This document shows, piece after piece, positions 1 through 10,202 of a DNA stretch of 64,000 bases. Origin of the DNA: Corallococcus caeni (GTDB taxonomy: Bacteria > Myxococcota > Myxococcia > Myxococcales > Myxococcaceae); contig NZ_BTTW01000006.1 in NCBI RefSeq assembly GCF_036245865.1, positions 124,001-188,000 of the forward strand, read 5' to 3'. Within the stretch, counting starts at the first letter, position 1, and each line of letters begins with the position of its first letter. The notes under the pieces are model-generated. The model did no database searches, was not told the DNA's origin, and saw nothing but the letters and a program-made list of their open reading frames with translations. The position numbers and the translations under genes were made by a program.

Positions 1-2214
1 GCTGGCGCAGATGTCCACCAGCGCCTCGTTGTCCAGCGTCGTGGCCCCGGCGGCCCGCAGCGCCTCCGCCATCTGGACCTCGCGCGCGACCTCCTCCACC
101 TGCTTCGCGGCGGAGCCGAGCTGCATCTCGTTCTTCGCCTCGCGCACCAGCCGCCGACCGAAGAGGCACGCGGCCTCCAGGCGGTCCAGCTCTCCCAGCT
201 GCGCCTCCACCGTGCGGAAGGCGCGGATGACGTCCGCCGCGTGCAGCGGGTCGTCCCAGAGGTTGGGCGCCTGCGTCTCCGCGAGCAGCGCGGCGCGGCG
301 CACCTCCAGCTCCGGCCGTCCCGTGGACGCGGCGAGCGCGCGGGCGCGGCCCACCAGCCGGTCCATCTCAATCAACAGCGACTTGCGGTCCAGCCGCCGC
401 TTCACCGCCGCGGCCTTCGGCGTGGGCAGGAGCAGCTGCGCCGTCACCTCGCGGGGAGGCGGCACGGGCTCCGCGACCGCGACCACGCGGCCGCCAGGAC
501 GGGCCTCCACGCGCACGGGCGTGCCCGGCGGCAGCGGCCTGCGGGCGATCTCCACCGCGAGCGCCGCGGTGAGCGTCTTCTCGATTTCACGCTGCAGGTA
601 GCGCGCGCCGAACTGCGGCGAGTAGCCGCGCTCCACCAGCCGGTCCACCACCTCCGGCGTGACCTCCACGTCCAGGGCGCGGGCGCGGATGCCCTCGCGC
701 TCCAGCACGCGGCCCACCTCGCGCTGGGCGATCTTTCGGATGTCCACGCGCGACAGCGGACGGAAGTGGCAGATGGCGTCGAAGCGGTTGAGGAACTCCG
801 GGCGGAAGGCCTCCGCGATGCGGCGGTCCACCTCCGACACCTGCTCCTCGGCGCGCTTGTGCGCGGCGAAGCCCAGGCCCGCCTCGCGGTACACCTCCGA
901 GCCCACGTTGGACGTGGCCACGATGAGCGTGTTGTTGCACGACACCGCTTCACCCGCGCCGTTGACGAAGGTGCCCTCGTCGAAGAGCTGGAGGAAGCGG
1001 TCGTGCACGCTGCGCGCGGCCTTCTCGAACTCGTCCAGCAGCAGCACGGTGAACACCTTGCCGTCGAGCAGCGCGGACAGCTCACCGCGCCGCGTCTCCA
1101 GCGCGGGCGCCCACGACGCGCCGAAGGGGACGCTCTCGTCGCCGTCGTTGGGGTAGTCCGCCATGTTGAGGCGCACCAGCCTGTCGGCGGAGCCGAAGAG
1201 GTACTCCGCCAGCAGCTTCGCCAGCTGCGTCTTGCCCACGCCCGTGGGCCCGGCGAAGAGGAACACGCCCAGCGGGCGGCGCGGGTCGTTGAGCCCCGCC
1301 TTGAGCAGCGCCACCGAGCGCAGCACCGCGGCCACCGCGTCCGTCTGGCCGAGCAGCCGCTCCCCGAAGAAGCGCTCCGTCTCCTCCAGGTCCAGCGGCA
1401 TCGCGTCGTCCACGACGAAGCGGGGCAGGCGCGTGGCGGCGCAGAAGCGGGTGAGCACGTCCTCCGGCCCCACGTGGTCGCGCGCCACGCCCGCGGCCTC
1501 CGCCGCCGTCTCCTTGAGCAGTTCAATCGCCTTGCGCGGCATGTGCTGCGCCAGGAGGAACTTCGCGGACAGGCGCAGCGCCAGGTCGCACGCGGCCGGG
1601 TCGATGGGCAGCCGCAGCTCGCGCTCCAGCTCCTCCGCCACGCGGCCGACGATCCAGCGCGCCTTGTCCAGCGGCGGCTCGTTGAGGGGCAGCAGGTGGA
1701 GCCGCTCGGCCAGGGCCTCGTCGGCGCGCAGCAGCTCCTGCACGCGCTTGGGTTCGGTCTCGAAGATGAAGCGCAGGCCGCCGGTGCGCAGCGCGCGCAC
1801 GGCCACCGGGGCCAGGGGGCCGCCCAGGGCCACCGGCAGGTCGCGGATGTAGACGATGGGGCAGGGGTGGCGCCCCAGGTGGATGAGCAGCTCCTCGAAG
1901 GACTCCGCGGCCTGGCGCTGGGTGCTGCGCGCCAGGATGTTCGCGACGGACACCTCCACGAGCCGCGCCTGGGCCAGCTCTCCGTCCACGCGCCCTTCGG
2001 CGATGCGGCGGGCCACCTCCTGCACGAGCGCGCTCTTGCCCACGCCGGGCTCGCCCGCCAGCAGCGGGTGCTTGCCTCCACGCGCCAGCAGCCCCAGCAC
2101 CTCCGTCACGGCGGTGTCCACGCCGTGGGCGGCCGGCAGCTTGCCCTCGCGCGCCATCGCGGTGAGGTCGCGGTCGATGAGCCGCTCCTGGTCTTCGCTC
2201 TTCCTCGTCGCCAT
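1..2214 (-). CDS. Clp-family AAA+ ATPase with C-terminal PCRF (release factor 2-like) segment, partial
   Basis: The reading frame is open from ATG at 2214 to the left edge (738 residues seen; the C-terminus is missing). The first AAA+ module has a Walker A motif GEPGVGKS near residue 45. The second has GPTGVGKTQLAKLL and the LLLDEFEKA Walker B typical of ClpA/ClpB D2 modules, then a Clp D2-small-domain-like stretch (EFLNRFDAICHFRPL). This part suggests an ATP-driven protein unfoldase. After about residue 600 the sequence changes character: KRRLDRKSLLIEMDRLVGRA and then AETQAPNLWDDP followed by a helical region. That resembles the PCRF domain at the N-terminus of peptide chain release factor 2. 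A GGQ domain, if any, would lie beyond the window. The upstream RBS is weak and the start is the first ATG. The ATPase call is firm; the PCRF call rests on a short motif and is less sure. Confidence 0.85.
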   Translation of the reverse strand, partial: MATRKSEDQERLIDRDLTAMAREGKLPAAHGVDTAVTEVLGLLARGGKHPLLAGEPGVGKSALVQEVARRIAEGRVDGELAQARLVEVSVANILARSTQRQAAESFEELLIHLGRHPCPIVYIRDLPVALGGPLAPVAVRALRTGGLRFIFETEPKRVQELLRADEALAERLHLLPLNEPPLDKARWIVGRVAEELERELRLPIDPAACDLALRLSAKFLLAQHMPRKAIELLKETAAEAAGVARDHVGPEDVLTRFCAATRLPRFVVDDAMPLDLEETERFFGERLLGQTDAVAAVLRSVALLKAGLNDPRRPLGVFLFAGPTGVGKTQLAKLLAEYLFGSADRLVRLNMADYPNDGDESVPFGASWAPALETRRGELSALLDGKVFTVLLLDEFEKAARSVHDRFLQLFDEGTFVNGAGEAVSCNNTLIVATSNVGSEVYREAGLGFAAHKRAEEQVSEVDRRIAEAFRPEFLNRFDAICHFRPLSRVDIRKIAQREVGRVLEREGIRARALDVEVTPEVVDRLVERGYSPQFGARYLQREIEKTLTAALAVEIARRPLPPGTPVRVEARPGGRVVAVAEPVPPPREVTAQLLLPTPKAAAVKRRLDRKSLLIEMDRLVGRARALAASTGRPELEVRRAALLAETQAPNLWDDPLHAADVIRAFRTVEAQLGELDRLEAACLFGRRLVREAKNEMQLGSAAKQVEEVAREVQMAEALRAAGATTLDNEALVDICAS

Positions 2215-2306
2215 GGTGTGGTCCGGAACGCCCCCTCGACGTGCGGCACTCTAACCGTTGCGGCGCGGAAGCGAAGTCCCGGCCCATTTCCGCGTGGGCC
2301 TGGACC

Positions 2307-2849
2307 TTACGCTTCCAGCTCCGTGTGCCAGTAGGCCACGTCCCTCAGGAACTTGCGCCAGGACAGGGGCAGGCCCTTCTCCACGAGGAACGACACCACC
2401 AGCGCGTCCGGCAGCCGCTTCGGCTTCGCGGGCACGGTGCGCAGCGTCATGCGCGCCTGGGCCGGGGTGCGGTTGCCCTTCTTCTGGTTGCAGGGCACGC
2501 AGGCGATGACGATGTTCTCCCAGCTCGTGCGGCCGCCCTGCGCGCGCGGCATCACGTGATCATACGTCGCCTCCGGCCGGGTCACCTTGCGGCCGCAGTA
2601 CTGGCAGCGGCACTGGTCGCGCTGGTAGACGTTCTCGCGGCTGAAGCGCACGCCGCGCGGGCCCTTCCACAGGGCGCGCACGAAGCGGATGACGGACGGC
2701 ATGCGCAGCTCCACCGTCACGGAGCGGATGACGCGGTCCTCGTACTCCTCCACGACCTCCACCTTGCCCTGCACCAGCAGCATGACGGCGCGTTGCCACG
2801 GGATGCGTGCGACGGGTTCGTAGGACTGGCTCAGCACCAGCGTTTCCAT
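2307..2849 (-). CDS. HNH endonuclease
   Basis: 180 residues. The HNH nuclease core is visible in the middle: CRCQYCGRKV (zinc cysteines), then YDHVMPRAQGG carrying the DH catalytic pair, and NIVIACVPCNQKKGNRT supplying the N/H-type residue and the second CxxC pair. The N-terminal METLVLSQSYEPV stretch is the usual beginning of the widespread stand-alone bacterial HNH family. Its role is unproven in any organism I can name with certainty. It starts 24 bases downstream of a tRNA-like element on the same strand, with an AAAGG ribosome site about 9 bases before the ATG. No sign of an intron or intein was seen. Confidence 0.9.
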   Translation of the reverse strand: METLVLSQSYEPVARIPWQRAVMLLVQGKVEVVEEYEDRVIRSVTVELRMPSVIRFVRALWKGPRGVRFSRENVYQRDQCRCQYCGRKVTRPEATYDHVMPRAQGGRTSWENIVIACVPCNQKKGNRTPAQARMTLRTVPAKPKRLPDALVVSFLVEKGLPLSWRKFLRDVAYWHTELEA

Positions 2850-2872
2850 GACACGGGGCCTTTCGGGCGGAA

Positions 2873-2940
2873 CAGGCCGCCAGGGAGTCGAACCCTGCTC
2901 GTCCGGTTTTGGAGTCCAGACGGCACCCGGTGCGCGGCCT
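2873..2940 (-). tRNA. tRNA-Trp(CCA)-like element with a shortened D arm
   Basis: Read on the minus strand, a perfect 7-bp acceptor stem (AGGCCGC with GCGGCCT) encloses a T arm CAGGG-TTCGACT-CCCTG and an anticodon loop CTCCAAA, exactly the loop of tRNA-Trp with anticodon CCA. The variable loop is 5 bases. Only 14 bases separate the acceptor stem from the anticodon stem, about 5-6 fewer than normal, so the D arm would be a tiny GCAC/GTGC hairpin. The last anticodon-stem pair is an A-A mismatch. CCA is not encoded. The shape is too regular to be chance, but it may be a degenerate or non-canonical tRNA rather than the cell's working tRNA-Trp. It sits directly upstream of the HNH gene on the same strand. 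Confidence 0.55.
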
Positions 2941-3059
2941 ATGGGGGAACTGGGAAGCGGAGAGGGAGCGCGGGAGCCCGGACGCGAAGAAGGCCGGGTT
3001 CCCTTGTCGGGAGCCCGGCCTCCAGGGCCATGCCTCGTCAGGGACAGAGCAGGGCGCCT

Positions 3060-3218
3060 TCAGGAGCCGGGCGAGGCGAGGCGATAGGACGCGAAGTCCC
3101 GCCAGCGGCACGTGGAAGGAGCGGTCGCCGGGCTGGGACGCGAGGACGCATCGATGCCGTGACCGGAAGGATTCAGGTGCTTGAGGTTCATCGGGGCCTG
3201 CTTCGTCGCCTGGCGCAT
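3060..3218 (-). CDS. possible small protein, 52 residues, unknown
   Basis: ATG at 3218 is preceded by a good ribosome site (AAAGGAG, about 8 bases upstream). The product begins MRQATKQAPMNLKHLNPSG and ends RWRDFASYRLASPGS. It has no signal peptide or membrane segment and I do not recognise a family. It is the only plausible gene in the interval 2941-3357, which otherwise shows nothing besides the promoter of the MarR gene. The call rests on the ribosome site and on its not being a shadow of another gene; conservation in relatives would decide. Confidence 0.35.
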   Translation of the reverse strand: MRQATKQAPMNLKHLNPSGHGIDASSRPSPATAPSTCRWRDFASYRLASPGS

Positions 3219-3316
3219 CGGGACCGCTCCTTTCGCTCCCAGCGACGGCGGCGGAAATTCAGTCCTGACAGGCGAGCAGGCAGGACGTCGGGCCTGGCCG
3301 GTGCGGACCGGGGCCC

Positions 3317-3347
3317 TTCGAGCCGCCACCTCCGGCGTGCCTATACT
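3317..3347 (+). promoter_or_regulatory. candidate promoter of the MarR gene, leaderless
   Basis: TATACT at 3342-3347 is a near-consensus -10 element ending 10 bases before the ATG at 3358, with TTCGAG at 3317-3322 as a possible -35 (19-base spacing). There is no Shine-Dalgarno sequence between it and the ATG, so transcription would start at or next to the start codon. Confidence 0.4.
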
Positions 3348-3357
3348 CCGCTCTGCG

Positions 3358-3852
3358 ATGTCCCAGGACGACCCCCAGCGCACCCCTTGCAACTGCCTGG
3401 CGCTGCGGCAGGCCAGCCGCCACGTCACGCAGTTCTATGATCAGGTGCTCGCGCCCAGCGGCCTCCGGACGACGCAGTACTCCATCCTCCAGCGCGTCCA
3501 GGCCCAGGGCCCGCTCACCGTGAACGCGCTGGCGGATCAGCTCGTCATGGATCCGTCCACGCTCACCCACAACCTCCGGCCTCTCTTGAAGGACGGCTTC
3601 GTGGCGCTGGAGGTGGGGCGCACCGACCGGCGCCAGCGCGCCGTCGCCATCACCGCGGAGGGGCAGGCCGTCTACCGCAAGGCCCGGCCCCTCTGGCTGC
3701 GCGCCCAGGCCGACTTCGAGCGCGCGGTGGGCGACACCCAGGCCTCCGCGTTGCGCGACCTGCTGGCCGCCGTCGCGCGGACCTCGCTGGGCGGAGCCGA
3801 AGCGGCGACGGAGGTCCCCTCCGCTCCCGGAGCCCGCTCCCGTCGCCGTTGA
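3358..3852 (+). CDS. MarR family transcriptional regulator
   Basis: 164 residues. The sequence CLALRQASRHVTQFYDQVLA is the typical first helix of MarR dimers, followed by LRTTQYSILQRVQAQGPLTV, the recognition region (ADQLVMDPSTLTHNLRPL) and the wing with DRRQRAVAITAEG. MarR proteins usually repress nearby genes and respond to small phenolic or oxidative ligands; the target here is not evident because the next gene is convergent. ATG at 3358 was chosen over upstream in-frame starts because the MarR fold begins there and a -10-like TATACT lies just before it. Confidence 0.93.
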   Translation: MSQDDPQRTPCNCLALRQASRHVTQFYDQVLAPSGLRTTQYSILQRVQAQGPLTVNALADQLVMDPSTLTHNLRPLLKDGFVALEVGRTDRRQRAVAITAEGQAVYRKARPLWLRAQADFERAVGDTQASALRDLLAAVARTSLGGAEAATEVPSAPGARSRRR

Positions 3853-3864
3853 GCGCTCAGGCCC

Positions 3865-5838
<1,974 letters not shown>

Positions 5839-5983
5839 GGGGCCTCCGGGAGCGGCGGACAGGGGGACTCTGGGCCAGCCTCCGCCGGGTTCAACAGAGG
5901 GCGGCGACAAACCTGACATAAGGCTGTCACGGCCCGGGGCGACATTGATTGCGTTCCCACAACGCGGCACCGGAGAAATCGCC

Positions 5984-6436
5984 ATGACCCAGAACGACAC
6001 CCAGCTGAAGAACCCTGCCCAGCGCGGCCTCCACACCTACGCGGGCGGCTGCCTGTGTGGCGCCGTGCGTTACGAGGCCACCGTGGACCTGGCGGGCGTG
6101 AGCCGCTGCAACTGCACCATCTGCATGAAGTACGGCTACGGCGGCGGTGCGGGGATGAAGCCTGACGCCTTCCGCCTCCTGAAGGGCCAGGAGGCCCTCA
6201 AGAAGTACGGGCGCGACGGCAGCCCCAACACCCGCAGCTTCTGCGGGCGCTGCGGCGTCGTGTGCTTCGGTGACGGCGACGTCCCGGAGCTGGGCGGGAA
6301 GTTCGTCTCCATCTACGTCAACACGCTGGATGACGTGGACCCGTCGCTGCTCACCTTCGGGTACTGGGACGGCCGGCACGACAACTGGGCGGCCGGGATG
6401 CGCTCCACGCCGTGGCCCTTCCAGGCCGTCGCCTGA
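5984..6436 (+). CDS. GFA family (glutathione-dependent formaldehyde-activating enzyme-like) protein
   Basis: 150 residues with the zinc-binding cysteine pattern of the GFA/Mss4-like fold: GGCLCGAVRY, then CNCTICMKYG, then FCGRCGVVCF. These proteins bind zinc; some relatives add formaldehyde to glutathione, but most members have no proven reaction, so a specific substrate should not be assumed. A GGAG ribosome site precedes the ATG at 5984. It ends 3 bases before the convergent FAD dehydrogenase gene. Confidence 0.9.
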   Translation: MTQNDTQLKNPAQRGLHTYAGGCLCGAVRYEATVDLAGVSRCNCTICMKYGYGGGAGMKPDAFRLLKGQEALKKYGRDGSPNTRSFCGRCGVVCFGDGDVPELGGKFVSIYVNTLDDVDPSLLTFGYWDGRHDNWAAGMRSTPWPFQAVA

Positions 6437-6439
6437 GGC

Positions 6440-8095
6440 CTACACACTCCCCGCCGCGGCCCGGCCCGCGGCGCGGCCGGAGAAGATGCAGCCGCCCAGG
6501 AACGTGCCTTCCAGGGCGCGGTAGCCGTGGACGCCACCGCCTCCGAAGCCGGCCACCTCGCCTGCCGCATAGAGCCCCGGGATGGTCTGTCCCTTGGCGT
6601 TGAAGACGCGGCCCTGGAGGTCGGTCTCGAAGCCGCCCAGCGTCTTGCGCGTGAGGATGTTCAGCTTCACGCCGATGAGAGGCCCCGCCTTGGGGTCCAG
6701 GATTCGGTGCAGCTTCGCGGTGCGCACCAGCTTGTCACCCCGGTAGTTGCGCGCCTGCCGGATGGCCGCGAGCTGCAGGTCCTTGCTGAAGGGGTTGTCC
6801 AGCTGCATGTCGCGGGCCTTCACCTCGCGCTCCACCGTGGTGAAGTCCAGCAGCGGGGTTTCCGTCTTCGCGTTCATCCCGGCGACCAGGTCGCGCAGGT
6901 TGTCGGAGACGACGAAGTCCTCGCCCTTCTCCTTGAAGGCCTCCACCGGGCCCATGGCCTTCTTGCCCACGGCGCGGTTGAGCACACCCAGCCAGTCCTT
7001 GCCGGTGAGGTCCGGGTTCTGCTCCGAGCCGGAGAGCGCGAACTCCTTCTTGATGATCCACTGGTTGAGGATGAACCAGGTGTGCTCGTGGCCCGTCTTG
7101 AGGATGTGCTCCAGCGTGCCCAGCGTGTCGAAGCCCGGGAACAGCGGCGGCGGCAGGCGCTTGCCGGTGGCGTCCAGCCACAGCGAGCTGGGGCCCGGCA
7201 GGATGCGGATGCCGTGGCGGGGCCAGATGGGGTTCCAGTTCCGCAGCCCCTCCGTGTAGTGCCACATGCGGTCGCGGTTGATGAGGCGCCCGCCCGCGGC
7301 CTCCGTGATGGCGATCATCCGGCCGTCCACGTGGTCGGGGACGCCTTGGATCATGAACTTCGGCGCGGGGCCCATGCGCTGGGGCCACGCCTTGCGGACC
7401 AGCTCGTGGTTGCCGCCGATGCCGCCGGACGTGACGATGACCGCGCTCGCGCGCAGCTCGAAGTCACCCACCGTCACGCGCGAGCTGCTGGCGCCACGAG
7501 GGACGTCCGTGGGCTCCAGCCGCATGCCGCGCACGCCCACCACCGCGCCGTTCTGGGTGAGCAACTCGTCCACGCGGCAGCGGAAGTGGAAGGTGAGGGT
7601 GCCCTTGGCTTCGGCCGCCTTGGCCCGGCGCACGAAGGGCTCCAGCACGCCGGGGCCGGTGCCCCAGGTGACGTGGAAGCGGGGGACGGAGTTGCCGTGG
7701 CCCACGGCGCCGTAGCCGCCGCGCTCCGCCCATCCCACGACGGGGAACCAGCTCATGCCCTGCTGCACCAGCCAGGGGCGCATCTCGCCCGCGGCGAAGG
7801 CGACGAAGGCCTCCGCCCACTGGCGCGGCCAGTGGTCCTCCTCGCGGTCGAAGCCGGCGGTGCCCAGCCAGTCCTCCATCGCGAGCGCGTGCGAGTCCTT
7901 GATGCCCATGCGCCGCTGCTCGGGCGAGTCCACGAGGAACAGGCCGCCGAACGACCAGAACGCCTGGCCGCCCAGGTTCTGCGGCCCCTCCTGGTCCACC
8001 ACGGCGACGCGCTTGCCTGCGTCCGCGAGCTCGGTCGCGGCGACGAGTCCGGCGAGCCCTCCGCCGACGACGATGACATCCACTTCCTGTCCCAT
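6440..8095 (-). CDS. FAD-binding dehydrogenase (fumarate reductase/KstD type flavoprotein)
   Basis: 551 residues. The N-terminus holds the dinucleotide-binding motif VIVVGGGLAGLVAATELA followed by the acidic VVDQEG end of strand 2. The C-terminus has PGLYAAGEVAGFGGGG and GGCIFSGRAAGRAAA, the usual closing FAD contact of the FAD_binding_2 (succinate dehydrogenase/3-ketosteroid dehydrogenase) family. Relatives oxidise or reduce carbon-carbon double bonds of steroids or dicarboxylates; the substrate here is unknown. The ATG at 8095 has a GGGAGG ribosome site 6 bases upstream, preferred over an in-frame start near 8164. No signal peptide. Confidence 0.9.
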   Translation of the reverse strand: MGQEVDVIVVGGGLAGLVAATELADAGKRVAVVDQEGPQNLGGQAFWSFGGLFLVDSPEQRRMGIKDSHALAMEDWLGTAGFDREEDHWPRQWAEAFVAFAAGEMRPWLVQQGMSWFPVVGWAERGGYGAVGHGNSVPRFHVTWGTGPGVLEPFVRRAKAAEAKGTLTFHFRCRVDELLTQNGAVVGVRGMRLEPTDVPRGASSSRVTVGDFELRASAVIVTSGGIGGNHELVRKAWPQRMGPAPKFMIQGVPDHVDGRMIAITEAAGGRLINRDRMWHYTEGLRNWNPIWPRHGIRILPGPSSLWLDATGKRLPPPLFPGFDTLGTLEHILKTGHEHTWFILNQWIIKKEFALSGSEQNPDLTGKDWLGVLNRAVGKKAMGPVEAFKEKGEDFVVSDNLRDLVAGMNAKTETPLLDFTTVEREVKARDMQLDNPFSKDLQLAAIRQARNYRGDKLVRTAKLHRILDPKAGPLIGVKLNILTRKTLGGFETDLQGRVFNAKGQTIPGLYAAGEVAGFGGGGVHGYRALEGTFLGGCIFSGRAAGRAAAGSV

Positions 8096-8197
8096 GCCGT
8101 GCCTCCCGGTCGCACCTGGCGCGCGGATGATAGCGGCTCGCGCGGATTGCGCATGGCCCTTCACATGCGCACTTCAGAAGGAGGAGGTGAATCAGCC

Positions 8198-8434
8198 ATG
8201 TCACGCAAGACAATGGATTGTCGGGAGGCCCCGAGTGAGTCCAACTGCTCGCTGACCATCACCGGCGAGGAGGACGAGGTGATGCGGGCGGCGGTGGAAC
8301 ACGCCATTTCCGTCCACGGCGAGAAGGACAGCCCCGAGCTGCGCGAGATGATCCGGGTCTCGCTCAAGGACGAAGAGTCGTCCGTGGAAGCACCCATCCG
8401 AAACCCCGAGCCGGCGCAGCCGGGCATGCAGTGA
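8198..8434 (+). CDS. DUF1059 domain protein
   Basis: 78 residues. The pattern MDCREAPSESNC, then ITGEEDEVMRAAVEHAI and SPELREMIRVSLKDE matches the small DUF1059 family, whose function is unknown. A very strong ribosome site (GGAGGAGGTGA) lies 7-8 bases before the ATG, suggesting high translation. The C-terminal tail after about residue 62 is proline-rich and looks disordered. Confidence 0.88.
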   Translation: MSRKTMDCREAPSESNCSLTITGEEDEVMRAAVEHAISVHGEKDSPELREMIRVSLKDEESSVEAPIRNPEPAQPGMQ

Positions 8435-8435
8435 A

Positions 8436-8470
8436 GCGCCCGGGGACGAGCCCGGAGGCAAGCCGGGCGC
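8436..8470 (+). terminator. possible rho-independent-like hairpin after the DUF1059 gene
   Basis: Directly after the stop codon, GCGCCCGG (8436-8443) pairs with CCGGGCGC (8463-8470), with a smaller nested GC hairpin in the loop. There is no T run, as is common for GC-rich genomes, so the termination role is inferred. Confidence 0.35.
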
Positions 8471-8501
8471 CACGGCGCTCCGGAGGGTAGACTCCCCGCG
8501 C

Positions 8502-9206
8502 ATGGACTCCGGAGCGAAGGGCAACGCGGGACCGCTGGGCCATGACGCCTCCGCCTACGCGCAGCGTCAGGAAGGGCTGTCCCCGGAGCCGCTGCGGGAC
8601 GCGGCCTGGAGCGTGGCGGGGCAGCGGGCCTTCGGCGTGGTGCTCGACGTGGGGTCGGGCAGTGGCGGGTGGATCCGCCGGCTGCAGCGCAACCCGGCCG
8701 TCGAGCGCATCCTCAGCACGGACATCCACGACGCGGGCGCCAGCCGCCTGCCGGGCGTGGAGTTCCAGCAGCGGGACGTGTCGCGGGACGCGCTGCCGTG
8801 GGGCGACGCGTCGGTGGACTGGGTGTTCGCCATCGAGGTGCTGGAGCATCTGGCCAACCCACGCCACTTCGTGAAGGAGGCCTTCCGCGTGCTCAAGCCC
8901 GGAGGCCACCTCTTCTTCACCACGCCCAACAACGACAGTCTGACGGCACGGCTGTCCTTCCTCGTCCGGGGCTACTTCCCCGCGTTCTGCGAGCAGGACT
9001 ACCGGGACTCGGGGCACATCACCCCCATCACGGAGCTGGACGCGCGGCGCATGGCCGCGGAGGCGGGCTTCCAGTCCATCGACTTCGACTACCCGCTGCC
9101 CGGGCGCATCCCGCGCAGCAGCGTGTACTGGCAGCGGCTCCTGCCAGGGCTGCGCGGCCGGTGGTGGAGCGACGGGCTGTTCGCGCTGCTGACCCGGCTC
9201 CGCTGA
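8502..9206 (+). CDS. class I SAM-dependent methyltransferase
   Basis: 234 residues. Motif I is VVLDVGSGSGGWIRRL (SAM binding), followed by the acidic ILSTDIHD end of strand 2, the FAIEVLEHLANP motif typical of Methyltransf_11 proteins, and VLKPGGHLFFTTPNND after it. The substrate is not evident. A TAGACT -10-like element ends 8 bases before the ATG with no Shine-Dalgarno sequence, so the transcript may be leaderless. Confidence 0.9.
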   Translation: MDSGAKGNAGPLGHDASAYAQRQEGLSPEPLRDAAWSVAGQRAFGVVLDVGSGSGGWIRRLQRNPAVERILSTDIHDAGASRLPGVEFQQRDVSRDALPWGDASVDWVFAIEVLEHLANPRHFVKEAFRVLKPGGHLFFTTPNNDSLTARLSFLVRGYFPAFCEQDYRDSGHITPITELDARRMAAEAGFQSIDFDYPLPGRIPRSSVYWQRLLPGLRGRWWSDGLFALLTRLR

Positions 9207-9284
9207 AAAAGGCGCACGCGGGGACTGGCCGCCTGTTCAGGCTCCATGCTAGCCCTGCCTCGGGCCACGAGCCGGAGGGAGCGG

Positions 9285-9851
9285 ATGCAACAGCGTTGCG
9301 TGTGGGTGGGGACGGATCCGCTGTACCAGACCTACCACGACGAGGAGTGGGGCGTGCCGGTGCGCGACAGCCGCGCGCTCTGGGAGATGCTGATGCTGGA
9401 GGGCTTCCAGGCGGGGCTCGCGTGGATCGTCATCCTGCGAAAGCGCGAGGCCTTCCGGAAGGCGTTCAAGGGCTTCGACCCGAAGGTGGTGGCGCGCTTC
9501 ACGGAGAAGGACGTCACGCGCCTGATGGCGGACGAGGGCATCGTCCGGGCCCGCGCGAAGATTGAAGCGACCATCGGCAACGCGCGCGCCTACTTGAAGA
9601 TGCAGGAGGCGGGCGAGGACTTCTCCTCGTTCGTCTGGGGCATGGCGGGCGGAAAGCCCATCCGCAATGTCTGGAAGGGCCGGGGCGACGTGCCGGCGAA
9701 GACGGAGCTGTCGGAGGCGTACTCCAAGGCCTTCAAGCAGCGCGGCTTCAAGTTCGTGGGGCCGGTCATCGTCTACGCGTGGATGCAGGCGACGGGCATC
9801 GTGGACGACCACACGGTGGACTGCTTCCGGCACGGCGTGCGGCACCGCTGA
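9285..9851 (+). CDS. tag: DNA-3-methyladenine glycosylase I
   Basis: 188 residues, close to the length of E. coli Tag. The family signature runs the whole length: CVWVGTDPLYQTYHDEEWG at the start, LWEMLMLEGFQAGLAW with the catalytic region, NARAYLKMQEAGEDFSSFVW, then RGFKFVGPVIVYAWMQATG and DDHTVDCFRH at the end. The zinc ligands (Cys near 5, His near 18, and the His/Cys of the terminal motif) are present. It removes 3-methyladenine from alkylated DNA in base excision repair. ATG 9285 has a GGAGGGA ribosome site; an in-frame ATG at 9246 would add a non-conserved leader. Confidence 0.96.
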   Translation: MQQRCVWVGTDPLYQTYHDEEWGVPVRDSRALWEMLMLEGFQAGLAWIVILRKREAFRKAFKGFDPKVVARFTEKDVTRLMADEGIVRARAKIEATIGNARAYLKMQEAGEDFSSFVWGMAGGKPIRNVWKGRGDVPAKTELSEAYSKAFKQRGFKFVGPVIVYAWMQATGIVDDHTVDCFRHGVRHR

Positions 9852-9863
9852 GGCGCCCGGGGT

Positions 9864-10202
9864 TCACGGCGCCGGGCAGGAAGGCACGGCGAAGCTGGTC
9901 CAGAGCAGGGGGGCGCCCTTCTCCACGGGGACGGTGACGGCCTTGCCGAGCACCGCGGCCCGGTCCGGGCCCAGGACCCAGGCGGTCGTGAGGAACTGCC
10001 TGGGAATGCCCGTCGCCGTGAGGTCCACGCTCGTGAGCACATGTCCTGGCGGGACGTCGTGCGTGAGCAGGAGCGCGGGCTGTAGCCCCCAGGCCCCGTC
10101 GACCTTCGCCAGATACTTGCGAGCCATGACCGTGCCGAACGTCCCGGCTCCCAGGAGGCTGACGAAGAGGCCCACGCCGATTCCTCGAATGAAGGGGCTC
10201 AT
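9864..10202 (-). CDS. SAF-domain membrane protein (second of a pair)
   Basis: 112 residues: one N-terminal membrane helix (RGIGVGLFVSLLGAGTFGTV) followed by a SAF-like domain, LLTHDVPPGHVLTSVDLTATGIP and VTVPVEKGAPL, as found in CpaB/FlgA-type proteins. Its start codon overlaps the stop of the upstream gene by 4 bases (ATGA), so the two are translated together. The two proteins are paralogues. CpaB acts in Flp/Tad pilus assembly, but no other pilus gene is nearby, so the role is open. It ends 12 bases from the convergent tag gene. Confidence 0.75.
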   Translation of the reverse strand: MSPFIRGIGVGLFVSLLGAGTFGTVMARKYLAKVDGAWGLQPALLLTHDVPPGHVLTSVDLTATGIPRQFLTTAWVLGPDRAAVLGKAVTVPVEKGAPLLWTSFAVPSCPAP

